Source: Leifsonia sp. ALI-44-B (GTDB taxonomy: Bacteria > Actinomycetota > Actinomycetes > Actinomycetales > Microbacteriaceae). From it: DNA of 64,000 nt. Where the stretch lies: assembly GCF_001984125.1 (NCBI RefSeq), contig NZ_MTQL01000006.1:434001-498000 (forward strand), given 5' to 3'. Positions 27,790 through 37,181 of this stretch are shown here, piece by piece (position 1 is the stretch's first letter; each line of letters starts with the position of its first letter). The translations under genes and the position numbers were made by a program. A model generated the notes under the pieces. The model was not told the DNA's origin. It saw only the letters and a list, made by a program, of their open reading frames with translations, and ran no database searches.

Positions 27790-30700
27790 TCAGGCCGTCG
27801 AGGGCTGGATGCGGTCGGGCAGGCCGTAGAAGCGCTGCTCGAAGACGCGGCGGGCCCGGCGGGTGACCGCGAGGTAGTCCTGCTCGAGCTGCGTGGCCGA
27901 GCCCGGCGGGTACTCCATGACGCGCGCGATGCCCTCGAGTTGGCGTCGGTCGCTGGGCAGGACATCCGTGGTCTTGTTGAGCCAGAGCGTCATGCTGCTG
28001 CGCAGGCGCGAGGCGAAGAGCCAGGCCTCGCGCAAACGTTCGGCGTCGGCGTCGGGGACGAGGTGCTCGCGGGCGACGACGGCGAGGGCATCCAGCGTGG
28101 ATGTCGTGCGCAGGTCGGGGATGGCGGCGGCGTGTTCGAGCTGCATGAGCTGCACGAACCATTCGACGTCGCTCAGCGACCCTCGGCCGAGCTTCACGTG
28201 ACGGGTCGGGTCGGCACCCTGCGGCAGCCGCTCGTTCTCCACCCGAGCCTTGATGCGTTTGACCTCGCGCACCGCCTGTTCGGCGATCGCGGTCGGGTAG
28301 CGCACTGTGTCGGCCAGCGCCTCGAAGTCGGCCAGCAGCTGCTCATCACCTGCCACACCGCGCGCCCGCAGCAGCGCCTGCGCCTCCCACGTGAGCGACC
28401 AGCGCTCGTAGTAGGCGCGGTAGGAGTCGAGCGAGCGCGCCTGTGGCCCGTTCTTGCCCTCGGGCCGCAGGTCGGTGTCGAGGTCGAGCGGCACACGGTG
28501 ATCCTCCGTGAGACCCGACAGTGCCTTGACGATGGCGTTGGCCGCCTGCGTGGTCGCCTCGGGGGTGCCTGTGGTGGCCCGGAACACGTAGAGCAGGTCG
28601 GCATCCGAGCCGAAACCGAGCTCGCCTCCGCCGTAGCGTCCCATGCCGATCACGGCGAACTCGAGCGCATCCGATCCGAGGCCGTCGCGGCGGCGGATGG
28701 CGCGCAGTACGCCGTCGAGGGTGGCCGTCGTGACGTCGGTTAGGCCGGCCCCGAGCTGCTGCAGTTCGACGACGCCGAGCACCGACGAGATCGCGAGACG
28801 CAGGAGCTCGCGCCGACGCATCCGCATGATGGCCTTGGCGGCGGGCTCGGCATCGGCGTGGCGGCGCAGAATCGAGGATGCTTCATCTCGTAGCGTCGTG
28901 AGGCTGCGAGGCTTGAGCTCCCGATCGTCCTCCAACCACGCGGATGCCTCGGGGATCTGATCGAGCAGCTCGCCGATGTAGCGCGATCCGCTGAGCACGC
29001 GGGTCAGACGCTCGGCCACACCCGACGAGTCCCGCAGCATGCGCAAGAACCAGTGCGTGCCGCCGAGCGATTCGGACAGCCGCCTGAACGCCAGCAGCCC
29101 GTAGTCGGGGTCTGCGCCGTCGGCGAACCAGCGCAGCATGACGGGAAGCAGGTGCCGCTGAATGGTGGCCCGGCGCGACACCCCGCCCGTGAGCGCCTGG
29201 ATGTGCGACAGCGCGCCCCGGGCGTCGCGGAACCCGATGGCCGCCAAGCGCGCCTCGGCCTGTTTGGGGCTCAGCGTGACTTCGTCCTCGGGCAGGGCCG
29301 CGACGGCGCTCAGCAGCGGCCGGTAGAACAGGCGCTCGTGCAGCGTGCGCACCTCGTTCTTGGTGCTCTCCCAGCGCGTGACGAGGGCGTGACCTGTCGT
29401 GGCGAGACCCGAGGCACGGGCGAGGACACGCAAGGATGCGTCATCCCGGGGCATGAGATGCGTGCGCCGCAGTCGGCTGAGCTGCAGGCGATGTTCGAGC
29501 ACGCGCAGGAGGCGGTAGTCCTGCGCAAAACCGGCGGCCTCGACGCGGCCGATGTAGCCGCTCTCGGACAGGGCCCCGAGCGCCCGGATCGTGCCGCGTT
29601 CGTGCACGCTCTCGTCGCTCTGGCCGTGCACGAGCTGCAGCAGCTGCACCGTGAACTCGATGTCGCGCAGGCCGCCAGGCCCGAGCTTGAGCTGATAGTG
29701 CAGCTCATCGGACGGGATGTTGTCGGTCACGCGCTCGCGCATGCGCTGCACCGAGTCGACGAAGTTTTCGCGGGACGCGCTCGACCACACCTTGGGCCAG
29801 AGCGCGTCGACGTAGCGCTGCCCGAGGTCGGGGTCGCCGGCCAAGGGCCGTGCCTTCAGCAGCGCCTGGAACTCCCAGCTCTTGGCCCAGCGCTCGTAAT
29901 AGGCGATGTGCGAGTCGAGCGTGCGCACGAGGGCGCCCTGCTTGCCCTCGGGGCGGAGGTTCGGGTCGACCTCCCAGAGCGGCGGCTCGAAACCGGCCTC
30001 GGAGATGCCGCGCATGGTGAGTACGGCCAGGCGCGTCGCGATGTCAACGGCCTTGGCGTTCTCGAGGCCGCCCTCTTCATCGCCCTCGGCCACGAAGATG
30101 ACGTCGACGTCGCTCACATAGTTGAGTTCGTTGGCGCCCGCCTTGCCCATGCCGATGATGGCGAAACGGGTGAGCGCGACCTCGTCGCGCGTGAAGCGGG
30201 CCGGGCCGGCGCCGGGCATGGTGACGTGGGTGCGGGCCACGGCGAGGGATGCCTCGAGCGCGGCGCCCGCGGCATCCGCCAGTCGAGTGGCCACCCGGTC
30301 GAGCACGGCCGAGGCGTCGGAGGCCGACAGGTCGAAGGCGGCGATGCGCACGAGCCAACGGCGGTAGCGGATGCGCAGGTCGGTCCACAGGCGGTCTTCG
30401 GACCAGGCCGGGGATGACGTGCCGCTCGATGCTGCTGAGCGCGAGGCGCCTGAGCCGGAGGCGTCCGAGCTCGCCCCAGCTGCCCGGGCTGCGGATGTTC
30501 CGCCGGCTGATGCCGTGCCCGCGGACGCGAACCCGTCGACCTCGTGCACGGTAGCCAGCAGGTCATCGGCGATCTGCGCGGCCGACGGCAACTCGGCAGA
30601 AGGCTCGGTGACGACATCCAACTGGTCGGGATGCCGCTCGAAGAACTCGACGAGTCCCTGCGACGCACCGGCCAACCGCAGCAGCACGACGCGGTGCACG

Positions 30701-30924
30701 GGATCAGCGAGCAAGCGAGCTGTGCGACCATCGTCGACGCGAGCGAGCGACACGATGGCGCGCAACGCCTGGTCGGGGTCGGCGGCGACCCGGAAGTCCT
30801 CGAGGAACTCGCGGGGGTCGACGCCGGCAACCTCCTGCAGAGTGTCGAGAACCTCTCTCGACTCGCTGAGATCGGCGAACCCGATGCGCGCCAATTCGGT
30901 CAGAGTCGCCATCTGCCGCTGCAC
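27790..30924 (-). CDS. glnE: Bifunctional glutamine synthetase adenylyltransferase/adenylyl-removing enzyme
   Basis: Adds AMP to, and removes it from, the regulatory Tyr of glutamine synthetase. Two nucleotidyltransferase domains are visible: the N-terminal deadenylylase with GKAGANELNYVSDVDVIFV (GxxN-type, DxD) and the C-terminal adenylylase with GRYGGGELGFGSDADLLYV; each is followed by the helical GlnD-linked domain with LRPEGKNG or LRPEGKQG. 1044 residues, normal length. Start is GTG at 30924 with AGGAGA just upstream; the ATG four codons later is possible. It lies 12 bp after glnA2, clearly in one operon. The target glnA is the convergent neighbour. Confidence 0.95.
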   Translation of the reverse strand: MQRQMATLTELARIGFADLSESREVLDTLQEVAGVDPREFLEDFRVAADPDQALRAIVSLARVDDGRTARLLADPVHRVVLLRLAGASQGLVEFFERHPDQLDVVTEPSAELPSAAQIADDLLATVHEVDGFASAGTASAGGTSAARAAGASSDASGSGASRSAASSGTSSPAWSEDRLWTDLRIRYRRWLVRIAAFDLSASDASAVLDRVATRLADAAGAALEASLAVARTHVTMPGAGPARFTRDEVALTRFAIIGMGKAGANELNYVSDVDVIFVAEGDEEGGLENAKAVDIATRLAVLTMRGISEAGFEPPLWEVDPNLRPEGKQGALVRTLDSHIAYYERWAKSWEFQALLKARPLAGDPDLGQRYVDALWPKVWSSASRENFVDSVQRMRERVTDNIPSDELHYQLKLGPGGLRDIEFTVQLLQLVHGQSDESVHERGTIRALGALSESGYIGRVEAAGFAQDYRLLRVLEHRLQLSRLRRTHLMPRDDASLRVLARASGLATTGHALVTRWESTKNEVRTLHERLFYRPLLSAVAALPEDEVTLSPKQAEARLAAIGFRDARGALSHIQALTGGVSRRATIQRHLLPVMLRWFADGADPDYGLLAFRRLSESLGGTHWFLRMLRDSSGVAERLTRVLSGSRYIGELLDQIPEASAWLEDDRELKPRSLTTLRDEASSILRRHADAEPAAKAIMRMRRRELLRLAISSVLGVVELQQLGAGLTDVTTATLDGVLRAIRRRDGLGSDALEFAVIGMGRYGGGELGFGSDADLLYVFRATTGTPEATTQAANAIVKALSGLTEDHRVPLDLDTDLRPEGKNGPQARSLDSYRAYYERWSLTWEAQALLRARGVAGDEQLLADFEALADTVRYPTAIAEQAVREVKRIKARVENERLPQGADPTRHVKLGRGSLSDVEWFVQLMQLEHAAAIPDLRTTSTLDALAVVAREHLVPDADAERLREAWLFASRLRSSMTLWLNKTTDVLPSDRRQLEGIARVMEYPPGSATQLEQDYLAVTRRARRVFEQRFYGLPDRIQPSTA

Positions 30925-30936
30925 GGAGTCTCCTGC

Positions 30937-32274
30937 TTAGAGGATTTCGATGTTCTTGGCGAGCTCGTACGGCGTGACCTGCGCGCGGTACTCCTGCCAT
31001 TCGCGACGCTTGTTCAGCAGCACGTAGTTGAACACCTGCTCGCCCAGCGTCTCGGCGACGAGCTCGGACTCCTCCATGTACTGGATGGCATGGTCGAGGC
31101 TCGCGGGCAGCGACGAGTAGCCCAGGGCACGTCGCTCGGTGTCGCTCAGGCTCCACACGTTGTCTTCGGCCTCGGGCGGCAGTTCGTACTCTTCCTCGAT
31201 GCCCTTGAGGCCGGCGGCCAGCATGAGCGAGTAGGCGAGGTAGGGGTTGGCGGCCGAGTCAATGGCACGGTATTCGACGCGCGACGACTGCCCCTTGTTG
31301 GGCTTGTAGAGCGGCACGCGGATGAGCGCGGACCGGTTGTTGTGGCCCCAGCACACGAAGCTCGGGGCCTCGTCGCCGCCCCAGAGGCGCTTGTAGCTGT
31401 TGACGAACTGGTTCGTGACGGCCGTGATCTCGGGCGCGTGCTTGAGCAGACCGGCGATGAACTGGCGGCCGGTCTTGGACAGCTGGTATTCGGCGCCGGC
31501 CTCGTAGAACGCGTTCTGATCGCCCTCGAACAGCGACATGTGCGTGTGCATGCCCGAACCCGGGTGATCGGACAGTGGCTTCGGCATGAACGTGGCGTAG
31601 ACGCCCTGCTCGATGGCGACCTCTTTGATGACCGTGCGGAACGTCATGATGTTGTCGGCCGTGGTGAGCGCGTCGGCGTAGCGCAGGTCGATCTCGTTCT
31701 GGCCGGGGCCCGCCTCGTGGTGGCTGAACTCGACCGAGATTCCGAGATCTTCGAGCATGCGCACCGAGCGGCGGCGGAAGTCGTGGGCCGTGCCGCCGGG
31801 GACGTTGTCGAAGTAGCCGGCCGAGTCGACGGGGATGGGACCCTCTGGCCCGAGCTGCGCGGACTTCAGCAGGTAGAACTCGATCTCGGGGTGCGTGTAG
31901 AACGTGAACCCGCGGTCGGCCGCCTTTTCGAGCGTGCGCTTCAAGACGTTGCGCGGGTCGGCGACGGCTGCGACGCCATCCGGGGTCGTGATGTCGCAGA
32001 ACATGCGCGCGGTGGGGTCGATCTCGCCGCGCCAGGGAAGAATCTGGAACGTGGTCGGGTCGGGGTGCGCCAGGAGGTCGGACTCGTAGGAGCGCGTGAG
32101 CCCCTCGATGGCCGAGCCGTCGAACCCGAGTCCCTCGGCGAAAGCGCCCTCGACCTCGGCGGGCGCGATGGCCACGGACTTGAGTGTGCCCACCACATCG
32201 GTGAACCAGAGCCTGACAAACTTGATGCCTCTGTCTTCGATGGTCCGAAGAACGAAGTCAGTCTGCTTATCCAT
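30937..32274 (-). CDS. glnA2: Second glutamine synthetase (GlnA2-like, type I-alpha)
   Basis: A 445-residue glutamine synthetase of the GSI-alpha type, lacking the 25-residue insertion of GSI-beta. Motifs: FDGSAIEGLTRSYESDL, HPEIEFYLL, HHEAGPGQNEIDLRY, KPLSDHPGSGMHTHMSLF, NNRSALIRVP. The region equivalent to the adenylylation loop reads EYELPPEAEDNVW, so a Tyr is present, though alpha enzymes are not known to be adenylylated. In Streptomyces related proteins include polyamine-glutamylating enzymes, so the substrate need not be ammonia. Start ATG at 32274 with GAGGAG upstream. First gene of the glnA2-glnE operon. Confidence 0.92.
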   Translation of the reverse strand: MDKQTDFVLRTIEDRGIKFVRLWFTDVVGTLKSVAIAPAEVEGAFAEGLGFDGSAIEGLTRSYESDLLAHPDPTTFQILPWRGEIDPTARMFCDITTPDGVAAVADPRNVLKRTLEKAADRGFTFYTHPEIEFYLLKSAQLGPEGPIPVDSAGYFDNVPGGTAHDFRRRSVRMLEDLGISVEFSHHEAGPGQNEIDLRYADALTTADNIMTFRTVIKEVAIEQGVYATFMPKPLSDHPGSGMHTHMSLFEGDQNAFYEAGAEYQLSKTGRQFIAGLLKHAPEITAVTNQFVNSYKRLWGGDEAPSFVCWGHNNRSALIRVPLYKPNKGQSSRVEYRAIDSAANPYLAYSLMLAAGLKGIEEEYELPPEAEDNVWSLSDTERRALGYSSLPASLDHAIQYMEESELVAETLGEQVFNYVLLNKRREWQEYRAQVTPYELAKNIEIL

Positions 32275-32367
32275 GCACTCCTCTTTCCGGGCGATCGCCG
32301 ATGTCTCGAAGCAAGCCTCAAGAACTCCAGGCTAGTGGATTCTGACGACCGTCGCGGATGCCGAACC

Positions 32368-32556
32368 TCAGCGGTCTTCGGCTGCTTCTTCGGCGGCCCA
32401 ACGCTGGCTGTTCTCGCGCAACTTGTCGAGCGCGTGCGCCGCCTCGCTCTGGGTGGCGAACGGGCCGACTCGATCGGCCGACGGCGAGGCGTACCCCTGC
32501 TCGACGGCCTGCGTCTTCATGTTGTACCAGTACTGCTTCGACGGATCTTCTGACAT
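32368..32556 (-). CDS. Small SPOR-like protein
   Basis: A 62-residue soluble protein of a family widespread in actinobacteria and annotated as SPOR-domain-like. Conserved features are [32 protein letters not shown] and a charged, Glu/Asp-rich end. The GPF-T-EA-AL pattern is the part shared with SPOR repeats. Function unknown; no signal peptide. It is encoded upstream of glnA2 on the same strand, with 93 bases between them, and is divergent from map. Confidence 0.85.
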   Translation of the reverse strand: MSEDPSKQYWYNMKTQAVEQGYASPSADRVGPFATQSEAAHALDKLRENSQRWAAEEAAEDR

Positions 32557-32630
32557 CGTCGTCCCCTTCTGTGCCGCGCCGGCTTCGCTTCTGTGCCGCG
32601 CCGATTCTGCGCCGGACTAAGCTTGATCCT

Positions 32631-33515
32631 ATGCCCAAGGACTCTCACGGACACCTGATTCCCGGCCAGCTCACCGCGGTCAAACCGGTGCCGGCCAGCA
32701 TCCCCCGCCCCGAATATGTGGGCAAGACGGCGCCGTCGCCCTTCACCGGATCAGATGTCTACCCGCCCGAGAAGATCGAGGCCATCCGGCGCGCCGGTCG
32801 CATCGCCGCCGACGCCATCGCGCTCGTGGGCGAGAACGTGAAGCCGGGCGTGACCACCGAGCAACTCGACGCCATCGGGCACCGCTACCTCATCGAGCAC
32901 GACGCCTACCCGTCGACGCTCGGCTATCGCGGCTACCCGAAGTCGCTGTGCAGCTCGGTGAACGAGGTCATCTGCCACGGCATCCCCGACGACACCGTCT
33001 TGAACGACGGCGACATCGTCAACATCGACATCACGGCCTTCATCGGCGGCGTGCACGGCGACTCGAACCGCACGTTCATGGCGGGCGAGCCGCGCGAGGA
33101 GGTGCGCCTGTTGGTCGAGCGCACCGAGGAGTCGCTGCGCCGCGGCATCAAGGCCGTCGCACCCGGCCGCCAGGTCAACGTCATCGGCCGCACCATCGAG
33201 TCCTACGCCAAGCGTTTCGGCTACGGCGTCGTGCGCGACTTCACGGGCCACGGCGTGGGTGAGGCGTTCCACTCGGGCCTCATCATCCCCCACTACGACT
33301 CGGCGCCGCAGTTCGACACCGTCATGGAGGTCGGCATGGTCTTCACGATCGAGCCTATGCTCACGCTCGGCACGCACGAGTGGGACATGTGGGCGGATGA
33401 CTGGACCGTGACGACGCGCGACAAGAGCATCACCGCTCAATTCGAGCACACCCTCGTGGTGACCGAACGCGGGGCAGACATCCTGACGCTGCCAACCGGC
33501 CAGACGAGCTTCTAG
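32631..33515 (+). CDS. map: Type I methionyl aminopeptidase
   Basis: Removes the initiator Met from nascent proteins. The pita-bread metal ligands are all visible: [19 protein letters not shown] (two Asp), GHGVGEAFH (His), TIEPMLTLG (Glu) and [11 protein letters not shown] (Glu). An N-terminal extension of about 40 residues ([20 protein letters not shown]) is typical of actinobacterial MapB. The ATG at 32631 is supported by TAAGCT (32618-32623) 7 bases before it, with no ribosome site. 294 residues. Peptide deformylase, which acts one step earlier, is encoded at 60.9 kb. Confidence 0.95.
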   Translation: MPKDSHGHLIPGQLTAVKPVPASIPRPEYVGKTAPSPFTGSDVYPPEKIEAIRRAGRIAADAIALVGENVKPGVTTEQLDAIGHRYLIEHDAYPSTLGYRGYPKSLCSSVNEVICHGIPDDTVLNDGDIVNIDITAFIGGVHGDSNRTFMAGEPREEVRLLVERTEESLRRGIKAVAPGRQVNVIGRTIESYAKRFGYGVVRDFTGHGVGEAFHSGLIIPHYDSAPQFDTVMEVGMVFTIEPMLTLGTHEWDMWADDWTVTTRDKSITAQFEHTLVVTERGADILTLPTGQTSF

Positions 33516-33579
33516 CGCGGCGACGGCGCGCGCCACCACCCCTCCCGTTCGAACCCGCAACCCCTCTAAGGTGACTGTC

Positions 33580-34512
33580 ATGGCGAAAACCACCAGCGGA
33601 ACTCCGATTCCCGCTCAGACCGCATCCGACACCGACGTCTCGTCGGCTTCCACCAAGACCGCGATCGGCATCGACATCGGCGGCACGGGCATCAAGGGCG
33701 CGATCATCGACCTGGCGTCGGGCGAGCTGCTCACCGACCGCATCAAGGTGCCAACGCCCGACGGAGGCAAGCCCGCCGACATCCTGCAGACGACCGTCGA
33801 CCTGCTCAAGCAGCTCGACCCGCCGTCGGCCGACACTCCGGTGGGTGTCTGCTTCCCCGCCATCGTCAAGCACGGCAAGACGCTGTCGGCCGCCAACGTG
33901 TCGAAGAAGTGGATCGGCCTCGACGCCGAGAAGCAGTTCGAAGACGCGCTGGGTCGCGAGATCACGTTCGTCAACGACGCGGATGCCGCGGGCTACGCCG
34001 AATCCGCATTCGGTGCCGCGAAAGACCAAGAGGGTCTCACGATCATGACGACGCTCGGCACCGGCATCGGAGGCGCGCTCATCTTCAACGGCGTGCTCAT
34101 CCCGAATGCCGAGCTGGGACACCTCGAGATCGACGGCCATGACGCCGAGTCGAAGGCGTCGTATGGCGCCAAGGAGCGCGACGACCTGTCGTGGGAGCAC
34201 TGGGCCAAGCGCCTGCAGAAGTACTACGACAAGCTCGAGTTCCTCTTCTCCCCCGACCTGTTCATCGTGGGCGGCGGCGTGTCGAAGCACCACGAGAAGT
34301 TCCTGCCGTTGCTCAGCCTGAACACGCCCATCGTTCCGGCGCACCACCGCAACAACGCGGGCATCCTGGGCGCCGCGGCGCTGGCCGTGCACGGCGATGC
34401 GGCCGCGCACGTGGGCAGCACGTCTGCGGCCGCCGGTTCCGACGTCGAAGCGAAGGCCGACAGCGACAGTGCAGGCGAGAAGATGGCCGACTCGGGCGCT
34501 GCCAAGAAGTAG
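33580..34512 (+). CDS. ppgK: Polyphosphate glucokinase (ROK family)
   Basis: Phosphorylates glucose with polyphosphate or ATP. ROK-type motifs: GIDIGGTGIKGAIIDL (phosphate 1), FVNDADAAGYAESAFG, TLGTGIGGALIFNG and the glucose-site ELGHLEIDGHDAES that is characteristic of PpgK. The first 27 residues are Thr/Ser/Ala-rich, and the last 50 are an Ala/Ser/Asp-rich tail beyond the catalytic fold. ATG at 33580 with TAAGGT (33567-33572) 7 bases upstream; this could also act as a weak ribosome site. Monocistronic, ending in a strong shared terminator with rnpB. Confidence 0.93.
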   Translation: MAKTTSGTPIPAQTASDTDVSSASTKTAIGIDIGGTGIKGAIIDLASGELLTDRIKVPTPDGGKPADILQTTVDLLKQLDPPSADTPVGVCFPAIVKHGKTLSAANVSKKWIGLDAEKQFEDALGREITFVNDADAAGYAESAFGAAKDQEGLTIMTTLGTGIGGALIFNGVLIPNAELGHLEIDGHDAESKASYGAKERDDLSWEHWAKRLQKYYDKLEFLFSPDLFIVGGGVSKHHEKFLPLLSLNTPIVPAHHRNNAGILGAAALAVHGDAAAHVGSTSAAAGSDVEAKADSDSAGEKMADSGAAKK

Positions 34513-34548
34513 TGGCGGCTCGCATCCGGCGAGAGAGTTGAACAGAAC

Positions 34549-34580
34549 GATGCGGCGGCTCGATCACGAGCCGCCGCATC
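34549..34580. terminator. Bidirectional terminator between ppgK and rnpB
   Basis: GATGCGGCGGCTC (34549-34561), loop GATCAC, GAGCCGCCGCATC (34568-34580): a perfect 13-bp stem followed by GTCGTTT. It serves ppgK from the left and rnpB from the right. Confidence 0.93.
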
Positions 34581-34606
34581 GTCGTTTCCGCAGCAGGGCG
34601 GCGAAG

Positions 34607-34983
34607 AAAGTGAACGGGTCGGCCGATACGCCGGGTTCTGTCGGGCGCTTGCGCGACCGTGACGGCCATCTCTCTCGGGACTACGTTGCCGCAGCCCTCT
34701 AGCGGTCTACCCGAACACGGGACGAGCAGCCCCATGGTGTTCTGTCTGACCTTGCTCCGGACGAGGTTTACCGAGCCGACCAGGTCACCCTGGCCTCTGG
34801 TGGTCTCTTACACCACCGTTTCACCCTTACCGCCGGTTGCCCGGCGGCGGTCTACTTTCTGTGGCACTGTCTCGCGGGTTGCCCCGGGTGGGTGTTACCC
34901 ACCATCCTGCTCTGTGGAGCCCGGACGTTCCTCGGCATCACACCCGAAGGCGGATGACGCGACCGTCTAGCCGGCCCGTTCGC
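34607..34983 (-). ncRNA. rnpB: RNase P RNA, bacterial class A
   Basis: The catalytic RNA of RNase P, which matures tRNA 5' ends. On the minus strand the conserved GAGGAACGTCCGGGCTCC (P4 5' side and CR-I) lies near 34920-34940; GGGTGAAACGGTGG and GTAAGAGACCACCAG follow; CGACAGAACCCGGCGTATCGG is near the 3' end. The terminal helix P1 pairs the sequence around 34970-34981 with 34612-34622. Ends are estimated to within a few bases from P1. The Nif3-zinc ribbon-RNase H operon lies just upstream on the same strand, a linkage common in actinobacteria. Confidence 0.96.
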
Positions 34984-35000
34984 CCCCAGTCTATCGAGAG

Positions 35001-35423
35001 CTATTCGGCGAAACTGACCTTGCGGTCCATGGCTTTGTTGGCGATGGCGTCGGCGCGCGAGTTCTCGGCCCGCGGGATCCACTCGAACGTCACCTGGCGC
35101 GAGCCGATGAGTGCGTGCGCCTCGCGCGCGAGCTTCTGCATGTCGGGATGCTTGATCTTCCAGCGGCCCGACATCTGCTCGACCACGAGCTTCGAATCCA
35201 TGCGCACGTGCACGACGGCGGTCGGATCGATCTCGAAAGCTTTCTTCAACCCGGCGATCATGCCGTGGTATTCGGCGACGTTGTTGGTGGCGATGCCCAC
35301 ATAGACACCCTCTTCGGCGAGGATCTCGCCCGACGCCTCGTCGATGACGATCGCGCCGCTGCCGGCGATGCCGGGGTTGCCGCGCGAACCGCCGTCGGCT
35401 TCGACGACGAAGGAGTGGCTCAC
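35001..35423 (-). CDS. RNase HI family protein
   Basis: A 140-residue RNase H fold protein expected to cut RNA in RNA-DNA hybrids. The acidic active-site residues are visible: Asp10 in VEADGGSRGNPG, Glu in NNVAEYHGMIAGL, Asp in VRMDSKLVVEQMSG and Asp in ENSRADAIANKAMD. In mycobacteria the related domain is fused to a CobC-like phosphatase; here it stands alone. Start GTG at 35423 overlaps the stop of the zinc-ribbon gene (GTGA), so the two are coupled. It is the last gene of the Nif3 operon, with rnpB directly downstream. Confidence 0.92.
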   Translation of the reverse strand: MSHSFVVEADGGSRGNPGIAGSGAIVIDEASGEILAEEGVYVGIATNNVAEYHGMIAGLKKAFEIDPTAVVHVRMDSKLVVEQMSGRWKIKHPDMQKLAREAHALIGSRQVTFEWIPRAENSRADAIANKAMDRKVSFAE

Positions 35424-36157
35424 CAGAGACCCGACTCTTCCGTGCGCACGACGATGGTGTTGCACTCGGGGCACTGCACGACGGCGTCGATCTCCTGAGC
35501 GCGCAGCGACTGCAGGTCGTTGCCCGTGAACGTGATGTTGCAGGCCCCACAGGTGCCCGCGCGGAACAGTGCCGCGCCGAAACCGCCGCGCGCACGCAGC
35601 TTCTCGTAGAGCGCCAGCAGCTCGGGCGTGACCTTCTCGGCCACGGTGTTGCGCTCACCCGTCGCGGTGCCCAGCTCGCCGCTCAGGCGATCGAGGGCGG
35701 CCTCGCGCTCGGCCTCGAGGGTCTGGATGCGGGCGGTCAGCTCGGCCTCCTCGGCCCGGGTCGAGTTGACGACGGCCTCGTCGGTCTCGGCCCGCTCCAT
35801 GACGACGAGTTCCATCTCTTCGAGGTTGTCGCGGCGACGCTTCAGCGACTCGAGCTCCTGCTCGAACGCCTGCACGTCTTTCGCCGAGGCCGTCTGCTGC
35901 AGGCGCTCGGTGTTGCGCGCGACGCGTGCCTCGACCAGCTGCACATCGCTCTCGAGGCGCGAGAGTTCGGCGCGCGTGTCGTCGAGCGTTCCGGTCTCGG
36001 TGGCGAGTCGTCCGCGCAGCGCATCGAGCTGCGTGCGCAGCTGCGCGATCTCCGCGTTCTGCGGCAGATTCTTGGTGCGGTGGTTCAACTGAGCGACCGT
36101 CGTATCGACGGCCTGGAGCGAGAGCAATTGCTTCTGCTCGGCAAGACTGGCTTTCAC
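35420..36157 (-). CDS. Coiled-coil zinc-ribbon protein (C4-type, DUF164)
   Basis: A 245-residue protein with a long N-terminal coiled coil (about residues 10-175, heptad-like Leu/Glu/Arg pattern) and a C-terminal four-cysteine zinc ribbon: TCGACNITF and QCPECNTIVV. This architecture is found throughout actinobacteria between Nif3 and RNase H genes; structural work on relatives shows a nucleic-acid-binding look but no settled function. Start GTG at 36157; 37 bases separate it from the Nif3 gene upstream. The stop overlaps the RNase H start. Confidence 0.92.
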   Translation of the reverse strand: MKASLAEQKQLLSLQAVDTTVAQLNHRTKNLPQNAEIAQLRTQLDALRGRLATETGTLDDTRAELSRLESDVQLVEARVARNTERLQQTASAKDVQAFEQELESLKRRRDNLEEMELVVMERAETDEAVVNSTRAEEAELTARIQTLEAEREAALDRLSGELGTATGERNTVAEKVTPELLALYEKLRARGGFGAALFRAGTCGACNITFTGNDLQSLRAQEIDAVVQCPECNTIVVRTEESGLW

Positions 36158-36194
36158 ACTGATCCCAACGTTGTAGCGATACCTCTATCTTGGC

Positions 36195-37043
36195 TCATTG
36201 CGTGACGACAAAGTCCCACGGATCGGTGCGAATCTCGCTCACGAGCACCTCGACACCCGGCAGTTCGCGGCGCAACTGTTCGGCCGCGACATCCAACCAG
36301 AGCCATTCGGATGCCCAGTGGGACGTGTCGATGAGGGCGGGCCCGTCGCCCAGCCGCGCCTGCTCGACGAATTCGGACGCCGGATGGTGCCGCAGATCGC
36401 TCGTGATGTAGACGTCGGATGCCTGCACCGCTGCCTCCCCGAGCAGCGAGTCGCCCGCGCCCCCGCAGAGCGCCACGCGCTGCACCAGTCGGTCGTACTC
36501 CCCCGCGACGCGCACGCCCGTGGCCGTGGCGGGCAGGATCGTGCCGAGGGCTCGCGCCAGGTCGCCGAGGCGCACGGGCTGCGGCAGGGTGCCCACGCGG
36601 CCGATGCCTGCCAGGGGCGCTTCGGGGTCGGCGTCGCGCAGAGGCTGCTCTTTCGAGACAACGATGGGTGAGACGTCGGTGAGGCCGAGGTGCCGGGCGA
36701 GCACGGCCGAGGTGCCGTCGGCCACGACATCCGCGTTGGTGTGGGCGGCGAGCAGGGCGCAGTCGTTCTTGATGAGCTTCTGCAGCAGCGCCCCTTTGTA
36801 GGTGGACGACGCGATCGTGGTCACCCCGCGCAAGAGCAGCGGATGATGCGTCAGCAAGACTCCGGCGCCGCGTTCGACGGCTTCGTCCACCGTCTCGGCG
36901 ACCGCGTCGACCGCGAGCAGGATGGTGGCGACGGGCTGCTCGGACGCGCCGGCGATGAGGCCCGAGGCATCCCACGACTCTTGTCCATCGATCGGCCAGA
37001 GCCTCTCGACCACGTCGGTCACGGTGCGCAGAGTGGTAGTCAT
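36195..37043 (-). CDS. Nif3-like dinuclear metal centre protein
   Basis: A Nif3/YqfO (DUF34) family protein, related to GTP cyclohydrolase 1 type 2 by name only; the family forms hexamers with a two-metal site. Motifs: ESWDASGLIAG, ILLAVDAVAETVDEAV, LLTHHPLLLRG (metal His pair), AAHTNADVVADGTS, LCGGAGDSLLGEA, YITSDLRHHPASE and IDTSHWASEWLW. Role uncertain, possibly metallocofactor related. ATG at 37043 with TAGGCT 7 bases upstream (37051-37056) and no ribosome site. First gene of the operon with the zinc-ribbon and RNase H genes. About 282 residues. Confidence 0.92.
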   Translation of the reverse strand: MTTTLRTVTDVVERLWPIDGQESWDASGLIAGASEQPVATILLAVDAVAETVDEAVERGAGVLLTHHPLLLRGVTTIASSTYKGALLQKLIKNDCALLAAHTNADVVADGTSAVLARHLGLTDVSPIVVSKEQPLRDADPEAPLAGIGRVGTLPQPVRLGDLARALGTILPATATGVRVAGEYDRLVQRVALCGGAGDSLLGEAAVQASDVYITSDLRHHPASEFVEQARLGDGPALIDTSHWASEWLWLDVAAEQLRRELPGVEVLVSEIRTDPWDFVVTQ

Positions 37044-37181
37044 GGCAACCAGCCTAGGCCGGGCGGCGCGGTGGTCGACCGATGTAGGTGATCGAGGCAG
37101 CACTGTCAACGGGAGGGCGATTGTGCCGAACCCCGCCTGTCGATGCGACGATGGAGACAACGGCGAGGGGGACGTGTGGGA